Of a stretch of 64,000 bases of DNA, positions 51,560-64,000 are shown piece by piece. The DNA comes from Onchocerca lupi (taxonomy: Eukaryota; Nematoda; Chromadorea; Rhabditida; Onchocercidae): positions 124,001 to 188,000 of the forward strand of contig JAOVVO010000037.1 in NCBI GenBank assembly GCA_028564675.1. The letters run 5' to 3'. The notes under the pieces are model-generated. The model saw only the letters and a program-made list of their open reading frames with translations, was not told the origin of the DNA and ran no database searches. Each line of letters begins with the position of its first letter. The stretch's first letter is position 1. Made by a program: the position numbers and the translations under genes.

Positions 51560-54500
51560 ATGTTCTTTTATTCCGCTCAGTCAAGAACTTCACGACAATT
51601 ATCCGTTATTCCGCAAGGAAGCGAAACACGACCAATACGGCAGATTCCTGAAACAATACGAAAGCAGTCTGTCACATCAACCATAATCAGGAGGGAACAA
51701 GAAGAGAAGGATCAAAGAAATCATGATCAACAACGAATTCGAGCTATTCGAAGTTCATCTTTAGCAAATACCCCATACTATCCGGATGTACAGATAGCCC
51801 GGAAGTCAAACAGGTACTACTACCGACGACCAACACTAACCATTCATGATGATGGACGAATTATCTTTGATGCGTTAGGTCGTATTTTCACTTTCAAGCA
51901 CACAATTATTATTGATAATTATCATTTTAATAGCAGAAAATGCTTTTGCCATTGTTTCATCATGAAATTGGTGGAAAACTTTTTGATGACAGAAAATTTT
52001 GTGGTTTGAGAAGAATTTTATTCATTGTGTCATTCAAATTAGCAATATTGTAAGTTTGCACTTGAAGCTCGAGCAATCTAATAGTCGAAGATACTCTTAA
52101 TCATCTCATTTCAGTCATTATTCAAAAATTGAATAAATGAAAACTTGAAGATGCCCAATAGTATTGAGCTTTAAGTATTTACTCGAATTCAAGATGTAGT
52201 GAAGCTCGATTTACTACATTTAGAAATAGAAAATTTGAAAATACATAAAGTACAGAATCCCTCAACAACATGCATTTTCTCAATAATCTTCATCGTTTTA
52301 TCCTAGCAAAAAATCAGATTTCGGATAATATGGAACATGATCCATACTATTAGAAATCTAATTATTAACTCATTAGCCAGGAAAAGGTTTTTTGGCTTTC
52401 AATAATTTTCACTTTTTTAATATTTTAGTTTTTATGGTATTTAAAATTATTCCGCTTTTTGTAACTTCGTTTTTAAAACCAAAAATTCCTTCTAATCAAA
52501 AGACAAATCTTTATCTTTTATAAATTATGCATATTTTAAGTTTAGTAAATTCATTTTTATTGAAGCATCAAATCGTTGGACGGAATCTTTTGATCGAAAG
52601 TAGGGACTTCTGAAAGATAGAAGAAATTAATAGACAGATATCCAGAATATGTCACTATTGCAATTTAATTGCTCTGATCGCAAGTGTCACAATTTGCCAT
52701 TTAAAATTTCGATCAGTATATTTTCTTTTCTTCTCCATTTTGTTGATGCATGCCGCTGATTGTGGATATTTATTTTTGGTGCAAGCTATACTTTTTTAAT
52801 GTAAATTTCGCTTCTTACATGAATCTTTTCTTCTAATCTTTTTTGCATTTAAAAAACGAGGGAGAATAGGGATAATTTGCTGAAAAATGGATTGGACGAA
52901 ATGTTCTCGACAGAGTAAACTGGATATGATTGTTTTCCGTTAAGCGTGCAGAAAAAAAAAGCAAGAATTGAAAAAAATTTAGGCTGAATGGATGCATCAC
53001 GCTTTTATTCCCTATAGATTTGTTTAAAGTTCATATAAACATATTATCTTCACTAAGCAGCTTGTTCATTATTCCGATCATGCATGCACGAATTTATGAT
53101 TCGATTTTTATAAATCGTTTTTTTTTTTTTTTTTTTTAAACTATTATCTAGCTGAAGGTGACTGGATCATTCAAACGAGATCACTGTCATTTTCATTCAA
53201 ATACACAAAAATGACTCGCGATGAACTCACATAACTCGTCCATTTCTTGCTATCATTGTTCAATCCTGAACTTGGATCATTGAAATATGAAAAAGCATCT
53301 TCAAGCATTTTCATTATGTAGACAAAAGGTTCTCAAGTTTTTCATGTCATAAATCAAATTGCATACAACCACAAGCGACCAAGTGTTTGTTATCATGCTT
53401 TCCTTTTTTATTTATTTATTTTTTTTTTTAATAATTGATGAAATTTTTATTTAAATTAAATCTTTTAAATTGCACAGCCTAAGAAAAATAAATTTAGAAA
53501 TGAATCAATGATTTCCAATAGATGTAAGAATCATATCCATTTACAATATTTACTTATGAGTTCCAACAATTTAAAGCTTTGCAGTAAGGAGCAAGTATTG
53601 GACATAAATCATCAGCAATTAAGCAGATTTTACTAATTTATTGTTCAAGTCTGTGGTAATTAATTATGCCTACTAATGAAATAATACTTCGAAACATTGT
53701 GCAATCTGAGCATAGGAAAGCAAATAAGTCAAATAACAAATGAATGTTAATTGCATGATAATTGATATCGCTATTCGCATAATCAGAGATAAATTTAATG
53801 AATAATTACTTGGTTATTTCGTGAAATAAACAACATTTGTCTCAATTGAAGCTCTCATCCACTTTTTTGGTGGAAAGTGTTAAAGAAAAGCAAAGTTCAG
53901 AAACCGAATTTTCAAGTTTAGAATTATGTATTAAAGGAATGAAAGAATATCTATTAAATTTTTTATTTATTCGATGGCATATTTGCTTCACTAGACAATT
54001 CGTTGAGTTAAAAGAAAATTCAAAATGTTCGAATTTTAAATAAATTTTGATTGCAAACTTCAAGTGCTGAAAAAAAAAAAAAGGGGGTGAGATTGATTTC
54101 GTTGTAAATGAAATAAAATTTTTAATTTTGTATTTAACAAAATCTGATAGCTACAATTACAGATCATATAACATCTCGATGGGATAGTATTCCGCTTTCG
54201 TCACAGTCAGCGCTGTTGGAAGCAGAAGATGGCACATCGGTTATCACGGATACGTTAAAAGAGGATGAAACACGGGAAACAAAAACTTTTGTGGAACGTG
54301 CAAGAAAGGTGCGTTTATTAACAACTTATTTGATGAAGGAGTTGACAGACTTGAATAAAACCTGATTGTGTCATAAAAAACGAAAATAAGATATGAATTT
54401 TTAAAATTTATCTTTTGCTCTATCATTCTCTGAGTTTTTCCTCTTATTACCATACAAGTATGACGTTTTTCTTAATTGTAAGTTAGACAGATATGTCTAT

Positions 54501-57500
54501 AGTGTAGAGATGGGAAGCAATATTTTATTTGTCAGAAAAATAACATCGGGAGAAAAAAAACTTAGTATGAAATGAAAAAATCTGATTGAAAATAATCTTT
54601 GACCTAAAAAATGTTCAGATCTAGTATTTTGTAGTGATTCAGGATGAGGAGCTAATAATTAAAAAAAAAAAAAAAAACCAATTGTCTGCTAAGACGCTGA
54701 ATCACTTTATATAGAATTCCATCCTGTGATTCAATCTTGAATATTTCTTGACTTCATATGGTTAAGAACATCTATAAAACAATAAAACACAAACTATTGT
54801 TTCGTTAAAAAGTTAGAGCTATTTTCTGATTTGATTGCAACATTTCACTTGATCATCTCCCACTTTTATTCTAAATAATAAATTCACTTCATCGTAAAAA
54901 TCATAATGATCTTATAGCTCATTGAACAAGTTTTGTGGTATCTATCACTTGCATACTTTCTTATCCAATGTTTTCCAAAACTCTGTTTTTTGCAAAAAAA
55001 AAAAAAAATTTCAGTCAATTTTATGAAATACACGTGAAGGAATGGCTGAAATCATTTTCGAATGAATTAGATTCTCAAGTTTGCATGAAATACAGTTTAT
55101 AAAAGACGTTAAAATTAAAAATCCACAATTCGAGCAATAAAACTTTACACATCTTTCAATCCAAAATTTCAATTTTCATTGATACAAGCGTTGGAATTTT
55201 CTTTTTAAGCAATCATTTTTCGCGTTTACTTTGTTTACATGAAATAATCATGATTTACTTTTTAAGATAGTTAATAATGATTTTAATATCCTAAAACACA
55301 TTCAGAATTTTGAATTTTTGCAAATAATTCTATCTTCTTGATTTTCAGTACCAAACACGCTGAGGTATGAAATAAACTAGTTTAGAATTCTAACTTCAAT
55401 TCTTCGTTAGCAAATGATACGTTAATCTCTGAGAGCTTAATTTTTCGATGTTTTGACTGATTTACAAACATTAGCAAACAATAGGTCCTTTTTGTTTAAA
55501 CTTATATTTTTGAAACGTTGCGTCATTCATTGTACTTTTTCCTCCAACAACTTTTTGGTTCAATTTTAGCAAATAATCTATTTCCAAATTCGAATCGTAT
55601 CGCAAGATTCTAGATATAAATGTAACTTCGCAAAATTTCATACAAATGATAAACGAGAAAAATTGCCATTGTGGCACTTTTAGTTGCAAAAGAGAAATTT
55701 CCAAATTTAGACATCAACTACTTAGTCAAGTAAAAATATCAAATCGCTGATATTCTTAATGGAAAAAATGGTCCAAATTCCCAAAATGTCATAAGTGACA
55801 GATATTCATTCCATTTTTCACATTCAATTCTGTGAATTGCAAAACTATTCTTTTGGCTATGCCATAATAAAATGATAATTTTTCATGTTTTTCACAATTC
55901 AGTACTACTAAAGTTACTTATACAAAATACCACTTCCAAATATTAATTGTATCTAATTAGCTCCGATATTTTCCTACCATTTTTCATCGATTTAATTGTC
56001 TAAATTCATATGACGATCTAGTTCAGAAGTATGTACTCAATTTATTGCAATAAGTAGTTTATGTGTCAGAACTAGACTGTAGAACTAAAAAAAAAATGTC
56101 AATTTTAGCTTTTCAATCATGTTTGAAATGTTCTTTGATTGCCTAAAGATACATTTGTGTTTAGAAGTTTTTTGACATTGACAATTTAGTGAGTAGTCAA
56201 TCAAACTATTCAACCTTCCTCAAAAATGATTTGTGCTACCTTGTCCTTAAGAAACATGAAAAATGGAGAATGATTATGGTGAGACTTTTCTTGAAGTTTC
56301 TAGAATGAGAAATACCAATATTTGAAACTATAAATGATGTTTTCCAAATGAAAATTTTTTTACTATCCAAATCGAATGATTTTGTTACGGCATTGAAAAA
56401 CTCTACTTTGAAAATACCACAAAAATCCATCGCTTGATGCTAGATTTGATTGAGGCAAACTTTAACTGATCGGTCAAGGCAAAAAAACGATTCAGATTGT
56501 AGGACAAGTTCACGTGTAAGTGAACTAATTTAATGAAAAATTAGGTATAATTAAAATTATGGCCATTCATATTAATTGCTTTAATTTCTGTTGTTAAAAA
56601 GCAATGTTTGACTTAAACGGATTTAGAATAACATTTGATGCATTTAAATTTTACGTATTTTTGTCTACAATTTTTTATCAACCAAAATAAATTTGCACTA
56701 GACTTCATTATTATTAGTCAAGAATAAAAATTCATGCCTGGAAATAAAGATATAATGTGAAGCAGATTATGCAAATTTGAAAACAAAATATGAAAAACTT
56801 CTCCATGTTCTAGAAGTGCAATGTCTTCCTGAGCTATTTTTCATAAAGGAAAAAAGTATTCGCAACTCAAAAAATGGCGATTTCACCAATTCATTGTAAT
56901 TAAAACAAAAGGACATGAGTTGCGAAAGATTTTTATTCCGAAAATCATTTTTGAACAATTCAGAAGTGTTAGTACATTGAAATCACTATTATAAAAATGA
57001 AAGACCAAAAATGTAGGTTAAGATCTTTTTTAACGGAAGAAGGTATAATCGGAAATAACGCAAATTTTGACGATAATAATAAAAATTATGGCTATGATAT
57101 TTTTTAATGAAAACTAATTATGTCATTTTTTTTTCAGTTAATCAAAATCTTGTTTCCTCATGTGATACTAGTAACAGTATTAATTGGTTATTTATGTCTT
57201 GGTGCATGGATTCTGATGATACTGGAAACAAGCACGGAATTGATGGCTCGATCACGAAAACTAATTCATTTGTCAAATGTCGTGACAAATTTCACATCCG
57301 ATAGTTGGAGGATATTAAATGATGCACAATTAGGGATTCATTTAGTTGATCGCTCCGAATGGGATACAGTTTTCAGGTTTTCCTAGTTTTTGATTATGAA
57401 CTTGAAGAGTTACAGAATAAAAGAAAATTCCTACAGTCCTTTTTGGTTTGATAAAATTCATCAGTCTACAGGGAATATATGGTATCAGTAGCAGAAATAG

Positions 57501-60500
57501 TGGATGATCGACGTCCGATTCGTAAAGAACTTCGAAAACCGGATGATATTGATAATATGCACAATAAGTGGACTTTTCCAACTGCCTTATTATATGTTCT
57601 TACTGTTCTCACTACATGTGGTAAAACTCTTCTGGAATTCTTCAAACTTTGTTTATGCGATTTTGTCAACTAGCAAAAACTTGCGAAATTTTCGCGAACT
57701 TTCCAAAGTGATACTGACCACAAAGGCAGATTTATTTTAATAGTTGGAGGAATAGTTTTGTTTGGCAATATTTTCAGGATATGGTGAAGTATCAGTGGAT
57801 ACAGATTCAGGGAAAATATTTGCGGTAGCATTCGCTCTAATTGGCATACCTCTCATGTTTATCACAGCTGCGGATATAGGCAAATTTTTGTCAGAAACAC
57901 TGCTTCGTTTCGTTTCAAATTGGAACAAAATATCGCACAAAATAAAGGTTCGCTAACGCTGTAACTTTTTTCAAAGTATTCAAGTTTTTTTGGTAAGAAT
58001 GAGAATTGAGATGCGGAAAAGAGTAAACTTGACCGTAATTCATGTATCACAATTTTTTTCCTCTAAATCAATGGATTAAATTTTCTTTTTGCATGATGTT
58101 GCTATGCTGTCATTCATATTGTTTGCAATTTTTTGTATGAATAAATTCAGCAAATTCTATTTCGAAAACATTATACGCGACGGAAGTCATCACAATCAAC
58201 AAGCGGTCATTCCGATGTCATCGATATTTTTGGCGTAGAAGGAAGCGATGGAAAATTATGGTTTCCAATTGGTATAACTCTTTTTTTCACTTCAATTTCT
58301 TACTTTTAATTTATGTTTTGAAGATTTTTTCTATCGAATATATAATTATTGATCACAGTGCTTAGCTGAATGATTGATGGACTAACACTGAAGTATGAAG
58401 TTCTTAAATTCTCGGATTTTTGATACGAAAAGCACATTCTACAAAAAGCAAAGAGACTGATAATTTCTCCATCAAAGATTAGATAAATTTTTATTTGATC
58501 CAGGAGCTTATGTGTCATGCATCTGTTTGTACTGCTCGATGGGTTCAGCCATGTTCATCAACTGGGAGCGTTCGTGGTCTTTCTTACATGCTTTTCATTT
58601 TGGCTTCAATCTTATCGTAACTGTTGGCCTTGGTGATATCGTCGTTGTTGATTACATTTTCTTATCACTTATTGTAGCTTTTGTCATCGTTGGTTAGTTC
58701 ATTTTTGTTTGAATGCACCATTTCCATTTCTAAGCACAATAAATCAAATGAGTTAGTTTTTCTTCCGAGAAAATTCATGAAAAGCTCATTTATTTGAAAT
58801 CAAAATAGAAGGAATGTTTGTTGGGATGAGCACACAAATTTATTAAATACCTAGTGGTTTAATAAAATGTCAATTTAAAAAATGTAAAATACTTAAGTTG
58901 ATTTTTTTAATAGTTAAAGTTGTTTAAACTAAATCTGGATTTGTTGATATTCCTCACTTTTAGCATCACTTCTTCAAGCGATTTATGCTATAAGTACAAA
59001 ATAGCAGTTGAACATCCATCCACACTGACTAAAATTTGCTTAAAAACATTTTCAAAAACTTATAATGATGAATTAGCAATTTCGCAAGTTTTTTGTGATA
59101 TTAAATAAATAATCCTGCGTATTTTTACCTCTGAAATAAGTTATAAGTCTATAAAACCGTACAGATATCATCATATATTAAATTTTCTGTTGGCTTTGAA
59201 ATGTCAAAATCATTGCAACGAAATTAATTTCTATAACTGGTTTTAAAATATCTCTCTACAATTATAGATTAGAATTAGCAAACAAAACTTCATGGATATG
59301 TTAAATTTTCGGAATAACATTAATATTTGTTTACAAAAAAGAGCAACAAAGAAATCTAATTCGTTTTGAGCAGTCTTTATGTGTATAATGCAAGCTGCTC
59401 AACATTAATTTATGCTTTTTCGTTTAATATTTGTTTTCTTTTTTGTAAACAAATATTAAATCTTTTAAGAAAAACAATGAATATTTATATGCATTAATAA
59501 ACATAATCTTGTCATAAGATTTTTGATTCAATTACTTACTGATAGAGAAATAATCAGTATCACCAAATAAACATGGGAAAATAGATAATCCTGACTTTTC
59601 GAGTGACAATTCTTGGAATTTTAGAAAAAAGTGCTGATAGATTACCGATAGATTTCTATGTTCGAATTACACATGCAAGATAAAGAGATTAGTAGATTTT
59701 TCCATTTCAAAGTCTTTACAACTTTCTCAGCTTCAACCATATTTTCATCCGAGAAACTAATGTCTACATTTTAGTAGGTGTCTATTGTAGTATCTACAGT
59801 AATATGTTTACGACAAACGGCTTTCTTAGAAATTTTGGCAGGTTTTCATGACTTTTTGACTTTTTGTCCCATTTATCATTGTAATGACAGATCAAGACGA
59901 CATGATTGAAGTAGAGAAGCAGGTAAAGAGAAAGTGAAATTATTTTATTTTAATCGAAATTGGCAACTTGAAGATGATAATTAATTTGAGCTTAATGAAA
60001 GAATTACCAAGTTACGTAGATGAGAGAGGAAAAGCATTCAATGTTGATCATGCTTCATTTATATACATCTATCTATCTATCTATATATATATATTTGTAT
60101 TTATATACATATCTTATCAGTGTTTCTACAGGTTTATCAGTTGTTACGATGTGCATTGATCTAGCATCAACACATTTGAAAGCATATTTCACTCGTTTCC
60201 ATTATTTCGGACGAGCCAAAAAATTCCTCGGTATGAGCGATGAACTGAAGGAAATAATAGTCCTGTTAAGAGCAATGAGGAGGAAAAAGGGAGGAAAAGT
60301 ATGCGTCAGTTGTTTCATTTATTAAATTTCATGAAATTCAAAGTGATTAAAAGTTCTGAACTAGCTTATTTAAATTCTTCATATCAATTAGATCACTTGG
60401 AATGATGTTCGAGCATTTCTGGATAATGAACTACGTGATCGACCATTCGAACCTCACGAACTTCTGATGAAGTTGCGTTTCATTGATGAAACTTCATCTG

Positions 60501-60607
60501 GAATGTCAACAATTCGGCATAATTCATTCCAGTCTGATTTCTTCCGTGATACCGAATATCTGCGACGAATAACAGCTTTGCGTCCCGAACAACCCGCATA
60601 TTTATAA
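51560..60607 (+). CDS. Two-pore-domain potassium channel (K2P, TWK family)
   Basis: Nine exons: 51560-51878, 54163-54308, 57138-57376, 57472-57620, 57778-57947, 58151-58271, 58504-58692, 60132-60298 and 60392-60607 (TAA), 571 residues; all junctions keep phase. Residues 1-155 are a cytosolic, Arg/Gln-rich N-terminus. M1 is about 160-184. The first pore has TTCGYG (282-287) and M2 (297-319) contains GIPLMFITAADIGKFLS. M3 is about 381-400, the second pore has TVGLGD (421-426), and M4 is about 432-452. The tail LASTHLKAYF, HYFGRAKKFLGMS and RRKKGGKITWNDV is the characteristic nematode TWK C-terminus. These channels dimerise to carry background K+ current in the plasma membrane of muscle and neurons. 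The first exon could start at ATG 51560 or be entered at the TTCCGCTCAG acceptor (exon from 51581). Two upstream exons (36444, 43944) may be alternative starts. AATAAA at 60764-60769 is a likely poly(A) signal. The exact TWK orthologue is not assigned. Confidence 0.95.
59320..59460. repeat. Inverted-repeat cluster in a K2P intron
   Basis: TTAATATTTGTTTACAAAAA (59320-59339) recurs inverted at about 59430-59459. The second copy is itself half of a perfect 14-bp-stem hairpin: TTTAATATTTGTTT at 59423-59436 and AAACAAATATTAAA at 59447-59460. Confidence 0.8.
60064..60105. repeat. (ATCT)n / (TA)n microsatellite
   Basis: A few ATCT units run into TATATATATA, 30 bases before the K2P exon at 60132, inside the intron's 3' end. 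Confidence 0.85.
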
Positions 60608-60763
60608 TCAAGAAATTGCTCTGCTCATTCTTCAAAAATCACCAATTTCCTCCATTTTTGACATATTTTTAAATTTTGAAAATTCTGTAATAATTTGATA
60701 TATTGTGAAGATGTTGAAATTGTCTTCGTGTTGACGAATTAATGAGAAGGTTTCATTGATGAG

Positions 60764-60769
60764 AATAAA
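60764..60769 (+). terminator. Poly(A) signal of the K2P gene
   Basis: AATAAA 157 bases after the TAA stop, in an otherwise non-coding stretch. Usage is inferred. Confidence 0.5.
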
Positions 60770-63700
60770 ATAACTTCAAATTATAATCTATACTCAGTGC
60801 CTCGGGAATGTCGTCATAATAATCATAAACATGAGCATTAATTAGCATCAATCATGCACAAATGATTAGCACCAAAAAAAGCAACAAGCTAAACTATATA
60901 GCATTAATTGCTATCTCCTCAACAATGATTTTGCTCATGATTATGATTTTATCAAGTAAGCAGAGTTTGTTCTATCAAATGATCCGATCTCGTAACAAAT
61001 CTCACTTTTCCATATCCATTTATTCCATAATCAATTCTGTTTCATTTTATTTTTCAATTCTTATAATTGGTTTCCGGTTTTTTTTTCTGAACAAATCAAT
61101 ATTTGTCATGATAAATTTTTGCTATTTGTCTAATTGAATCAACTTAGTAAACTAAACCATTTTTGAAAAAGACACTTCAATTGTCTGTTTCATTCAAACA
61201 AAAAAAGCGACGAAGTTTGAAGTGCAAATCATTTTGCTAGTGTTGAATCACTGACTGTTTCAAAATTGTAGTGATGCAAAGGGCAGAAGCATAATCATTG
61301 TAATATAACTTATTTTGAGATTCTTTCAAGAAATTTGAGTTTTTTTGAGTTTTTTTTTTTTTTTTTTTCTCAAGAAATTCTTAACTTCATTTTAGTAAAG
61401 TTGAGATTCTGAAATCTTGAGATGCTAATCTTATTTTGAATAGAAAAATAATAGATTCTTGACTTGTAGATGCTTCTTATAGTCCCTTTAACCCATTACT
61501 TTTTTAATTGATGACATCTGCCAAAAAAAAAAACGATTAAATTCAGCTTAATTTGAAGATATTGAAACGAAAACATTGAAATGTGTTTTGTGATGGATCG
61601 AAATCATTAATCATTCATTTTAAATATATTTCAGTGTGATAATTACAAAGTGCTCTTGAAAGAATAAACTTTTTTTTTAAGTATCAAATATTTACGAGTG
61701 AACATGCTTTTCGGTGCTACAAAATTTTCATGATTAAATAATTAAGCTTATCATTGATACATGGACCATCCGTTTTGACTTGTTACTTTTCATTGCCTTA
61801 ATATGCTGTAAATCTAAAATCTTGGAAAAGTTTTGGAAAAACTTAGCTATGCCTGACTATATAGCAAGTGACGATATCCTTTCCCAGATGAGCTAGAATT
61901 TTGGAACTTTAAAATCACATAATTCAGTTTTGAAATACTTCTTAGTTATCGATCTGCTAATCTCCAGATAGGATGGATAAATTTCTTTGTTCTATTGATA
62001 AGTACATGTGCAAAAATTTTTCCTGCAACTTCTATCAGTGTTTTTGCTCAAACAAATCAATTATTTTAGGTTTTGAAATTAAATTTCTTGGTCATATGGA
62101 ATGATCAAGAAAACATGCTCATAACGGTATTACGGTGGTCAAGATCAACAGTCAAATGTAATACTTCATGCTATAATCAGTCAAAACTTTAGTTGATTCT
62201 GTAGGAACTGAAAAAAAAAAAAAAAAAAAAAAGAGAACAAAAGATGTTTTCTTAACGAAATTTCATCATATTTGCAGGTAAACTTTGGAAAACTGTCACT
62301 ATCTTTAAATTCAATTAAATTGTCGTAACATTTTTTTCTTTGTAACAATTTTTTTCTTCAAATTATTTCAACATCAATAGTCTTATATCCCAATACGCCC
62401 AATTCTTGACGTTTAATGTACAATTTTTCATTCCACTTAATTACAAAAAAAGCACTCTTTCGCTCTTTATTCTTTCGAATTGGTTCGCTCAGATCAAGAT
62501 GATCTTAAACCACGTTACTCCTGTCCAAGCTCTCTAAAACCCAATCGACATCACCCAATTTAGTTCACTAAACGCCTGATTTTCTATTGTACTGTCAATT
62601 ACATATTATTCGATTACTACTATTGTGAATAAAGGATTTAATATAAATCTATTCCTTCTACAGCTCAAATCAAATTTCAAACCTTCCACAACATCTCCAA
62701 CTTCCGGAAACACTTGGAGAAACACATCTCCTGTCCTGAAATCTCAATTTCTTTGATATATAGTACCACTTGCTATTCTTTGCATGATTCAAAAAACAAG
62801 CAAGACTTCCAAAGAAATTTTATACCCTTAAAAATCCGATCCTGAAATGAGACGTATATACGTATTCATTTACCGCTTTATTCAAACTATCCGACATTAC
62901 AATGAAAGAAAAGAAATAGTGTCTGAAACTAGCTCCGCCAGTTGGCAGTGGAGAACAAACCTTACAGTTCCAATTTTAAAAGTAATTATTTTAAAAAAAT
63001 TTATTGACTAGCCCTATGTTTCCTATAAACCACTAGATATTCCAACAATACAGCAAATACTATTTAAAATCTCACCGTATTTTGATATCACTAATCATTG
63101 AGACAGATCTCCAGTTCGTGCAGGCGCTCATTATTATAAGATATTTCACAATAACTCACTGTTTCAATGCAGAAGCATTAACACAAAGAATAAATAATGT
63201 ATAAATTAGTTAAACAGATTATATACGCAAATAGACGTAAAGTTCCAACGTACGAATGACAACAAATATTCTCTGACATAAAAATGATCCATCGAATCAA
63301 ATCACATGAGGAGATATGGTATCCCGAATAAAAACGTTGTTAAAATCACAATCACACGGTCTTCTTCCACGATTCGACAATTTTTTTTTTTTTTTTTCAT
63401 TCAAATTTGACTATTGACACTATAAAAAAACTACTGAAAACCAAAATAAAGTGCCCAGTAACAGAAGAAATGATACATCCAGCAAATTCTTTAATTATAG
63501 CGTACAAGTTAAACATGATGGATGGAGTGTTGCTGAAGAGATGAACAAAAAAAGTAAAAAATATCACCGAAAAATAATATACAATAGCTTACAAAAATTA
63601 TCAATATGGGCCGAAAAAGCATATTTTCTTGTATACTTCCCCGTAGTGTCAACACTAACATGTGATTCACTAATTATGAAGAAAATTTAATCAAAAAGAA

Positions 63701-64000
63701 TAAAAAACAAGTTGAGGTACGCCAGTAATCTCTTCTAAAGGAAGTACTACATACATTAGTTGCTGCACTCAGTAATTTACTGCCATTATTGAGTGACATT
63801 AATTGATTCTCAAAGGTAAACTTGGAGAATCCGAAAATGTTAAACAATTTTATGCAGGCTCCGAAATCATGAAAGAAATCAACAACGATCAAATGATAAA
63901 TAACAACAATTAGATGACAGAATTACGAGAAAGATTATCAAGATGTAAACCTACGAAAAACGATCATCAAAATGTACATCTTTTGAAAAAGGATCATTGT
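60770..64000. other. Right end, no supported gene
   Basis: AT-rich, with homopolymer runs at about 61350-61368, 62211-62232 and 63381-63399. A 79-codon plus-strand frame at 63451 (no ATG) and a minus-strand frame at 63892-63674 look mildly protein-like but have no joinable exons. A minus-strand gene 3' region may begin here, since AATAAA (minus) occurs at 62878-62883. Confidence 0.45.

Noticed and set aside
63451..63690. 79-codon plus-strand frame near the right end
   Set aside because: It begins at GTG, is Lys/Asn-rich as expected of AT-rich DNA, and has no splice context.
1..64000. Endosymbiont-derived (Wolbachia-like) insertions, tRNA genes or CRISPR arrays
   Set aside because: I looked for long bacterial-type frames, cloverleaf-like segments and regularly spaced repeats and saw none that I could support; a database search would be needed to exclude short transfers.

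Overview
This is about 64 kb of AT-rich eukaryotic DNA with intron-rich genes on both strands, long homopolymer A/T runs and dinucleotide microsatellites. Several genes have typical nematode families: a TWK-type two-pore K+ channel with the nematode-style C-terminal tail, a PAQR receptor, an AP-2 factor and a GNAT-like protein. Introns carry GT..TTTCAG-type sites. I infer a nematode, probably filarial from base composition and gene texture; species cannot be named. I saw no prokaryotic operons, CRISPR arrays, rRNA or tRNA genes.

Layout. 0-4.2 kb: no supported gene. 4.2-6.7 kb (+): the 3' end of a cysteine-rich, probably secreted protein, then the 3' exons of a GNAT-like acetyltransferase. 9.9-17.9 kb (-): three same-strand genes. 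In transcription order these are a 9-exon PAQR/adiponectin-receptor gene (14487-17920), a 5-exon gene with three cold-shock/S1-like repeats (11368-13573) and a 2-exon, possibly Tudor-like gene (9936-10552). 18-24.4 kb: mostly non-coding, with microsatellites, one eroded coding relic and two weak minus-strand gene candidates. 25.8-30.6 kb (+): an 8-exon AP-2 transcription factor gene. 30.6-51.5 kb: long AT-rich stretch with two isolated plus-strand exons at 36.4 and 43.9 kb. 51.5-60.6 kb (+): K2P channel exons. 60.6-64 kb: no supported gene.

All splice models were built by hand from donor/acceptor motifs, reading-frame phase and recognisable protein sequence. In the PAQR, AP-2, K2P and triple-repeat genes every junction keeps phase, so I trust the internal exons. 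First exons are the weak part throughout.

Points most worth a second look: (1) three candidate alternative first exons for the K2P channel spread over 18 kb, each ending in the same phase; (2) an unassigned three-repeat OB-like protein beside a possibly Tudor-like protein, downstream of PAQR and perhaps co-transcribed; (3) a PAQR intron that can only be joined in frame with a GC donor, costing a conserved Trp; (4) several small repeat and palindrome structures inside introns and spacers. Nothing here is a clear new 'system' in the defence or mobile-element sense.
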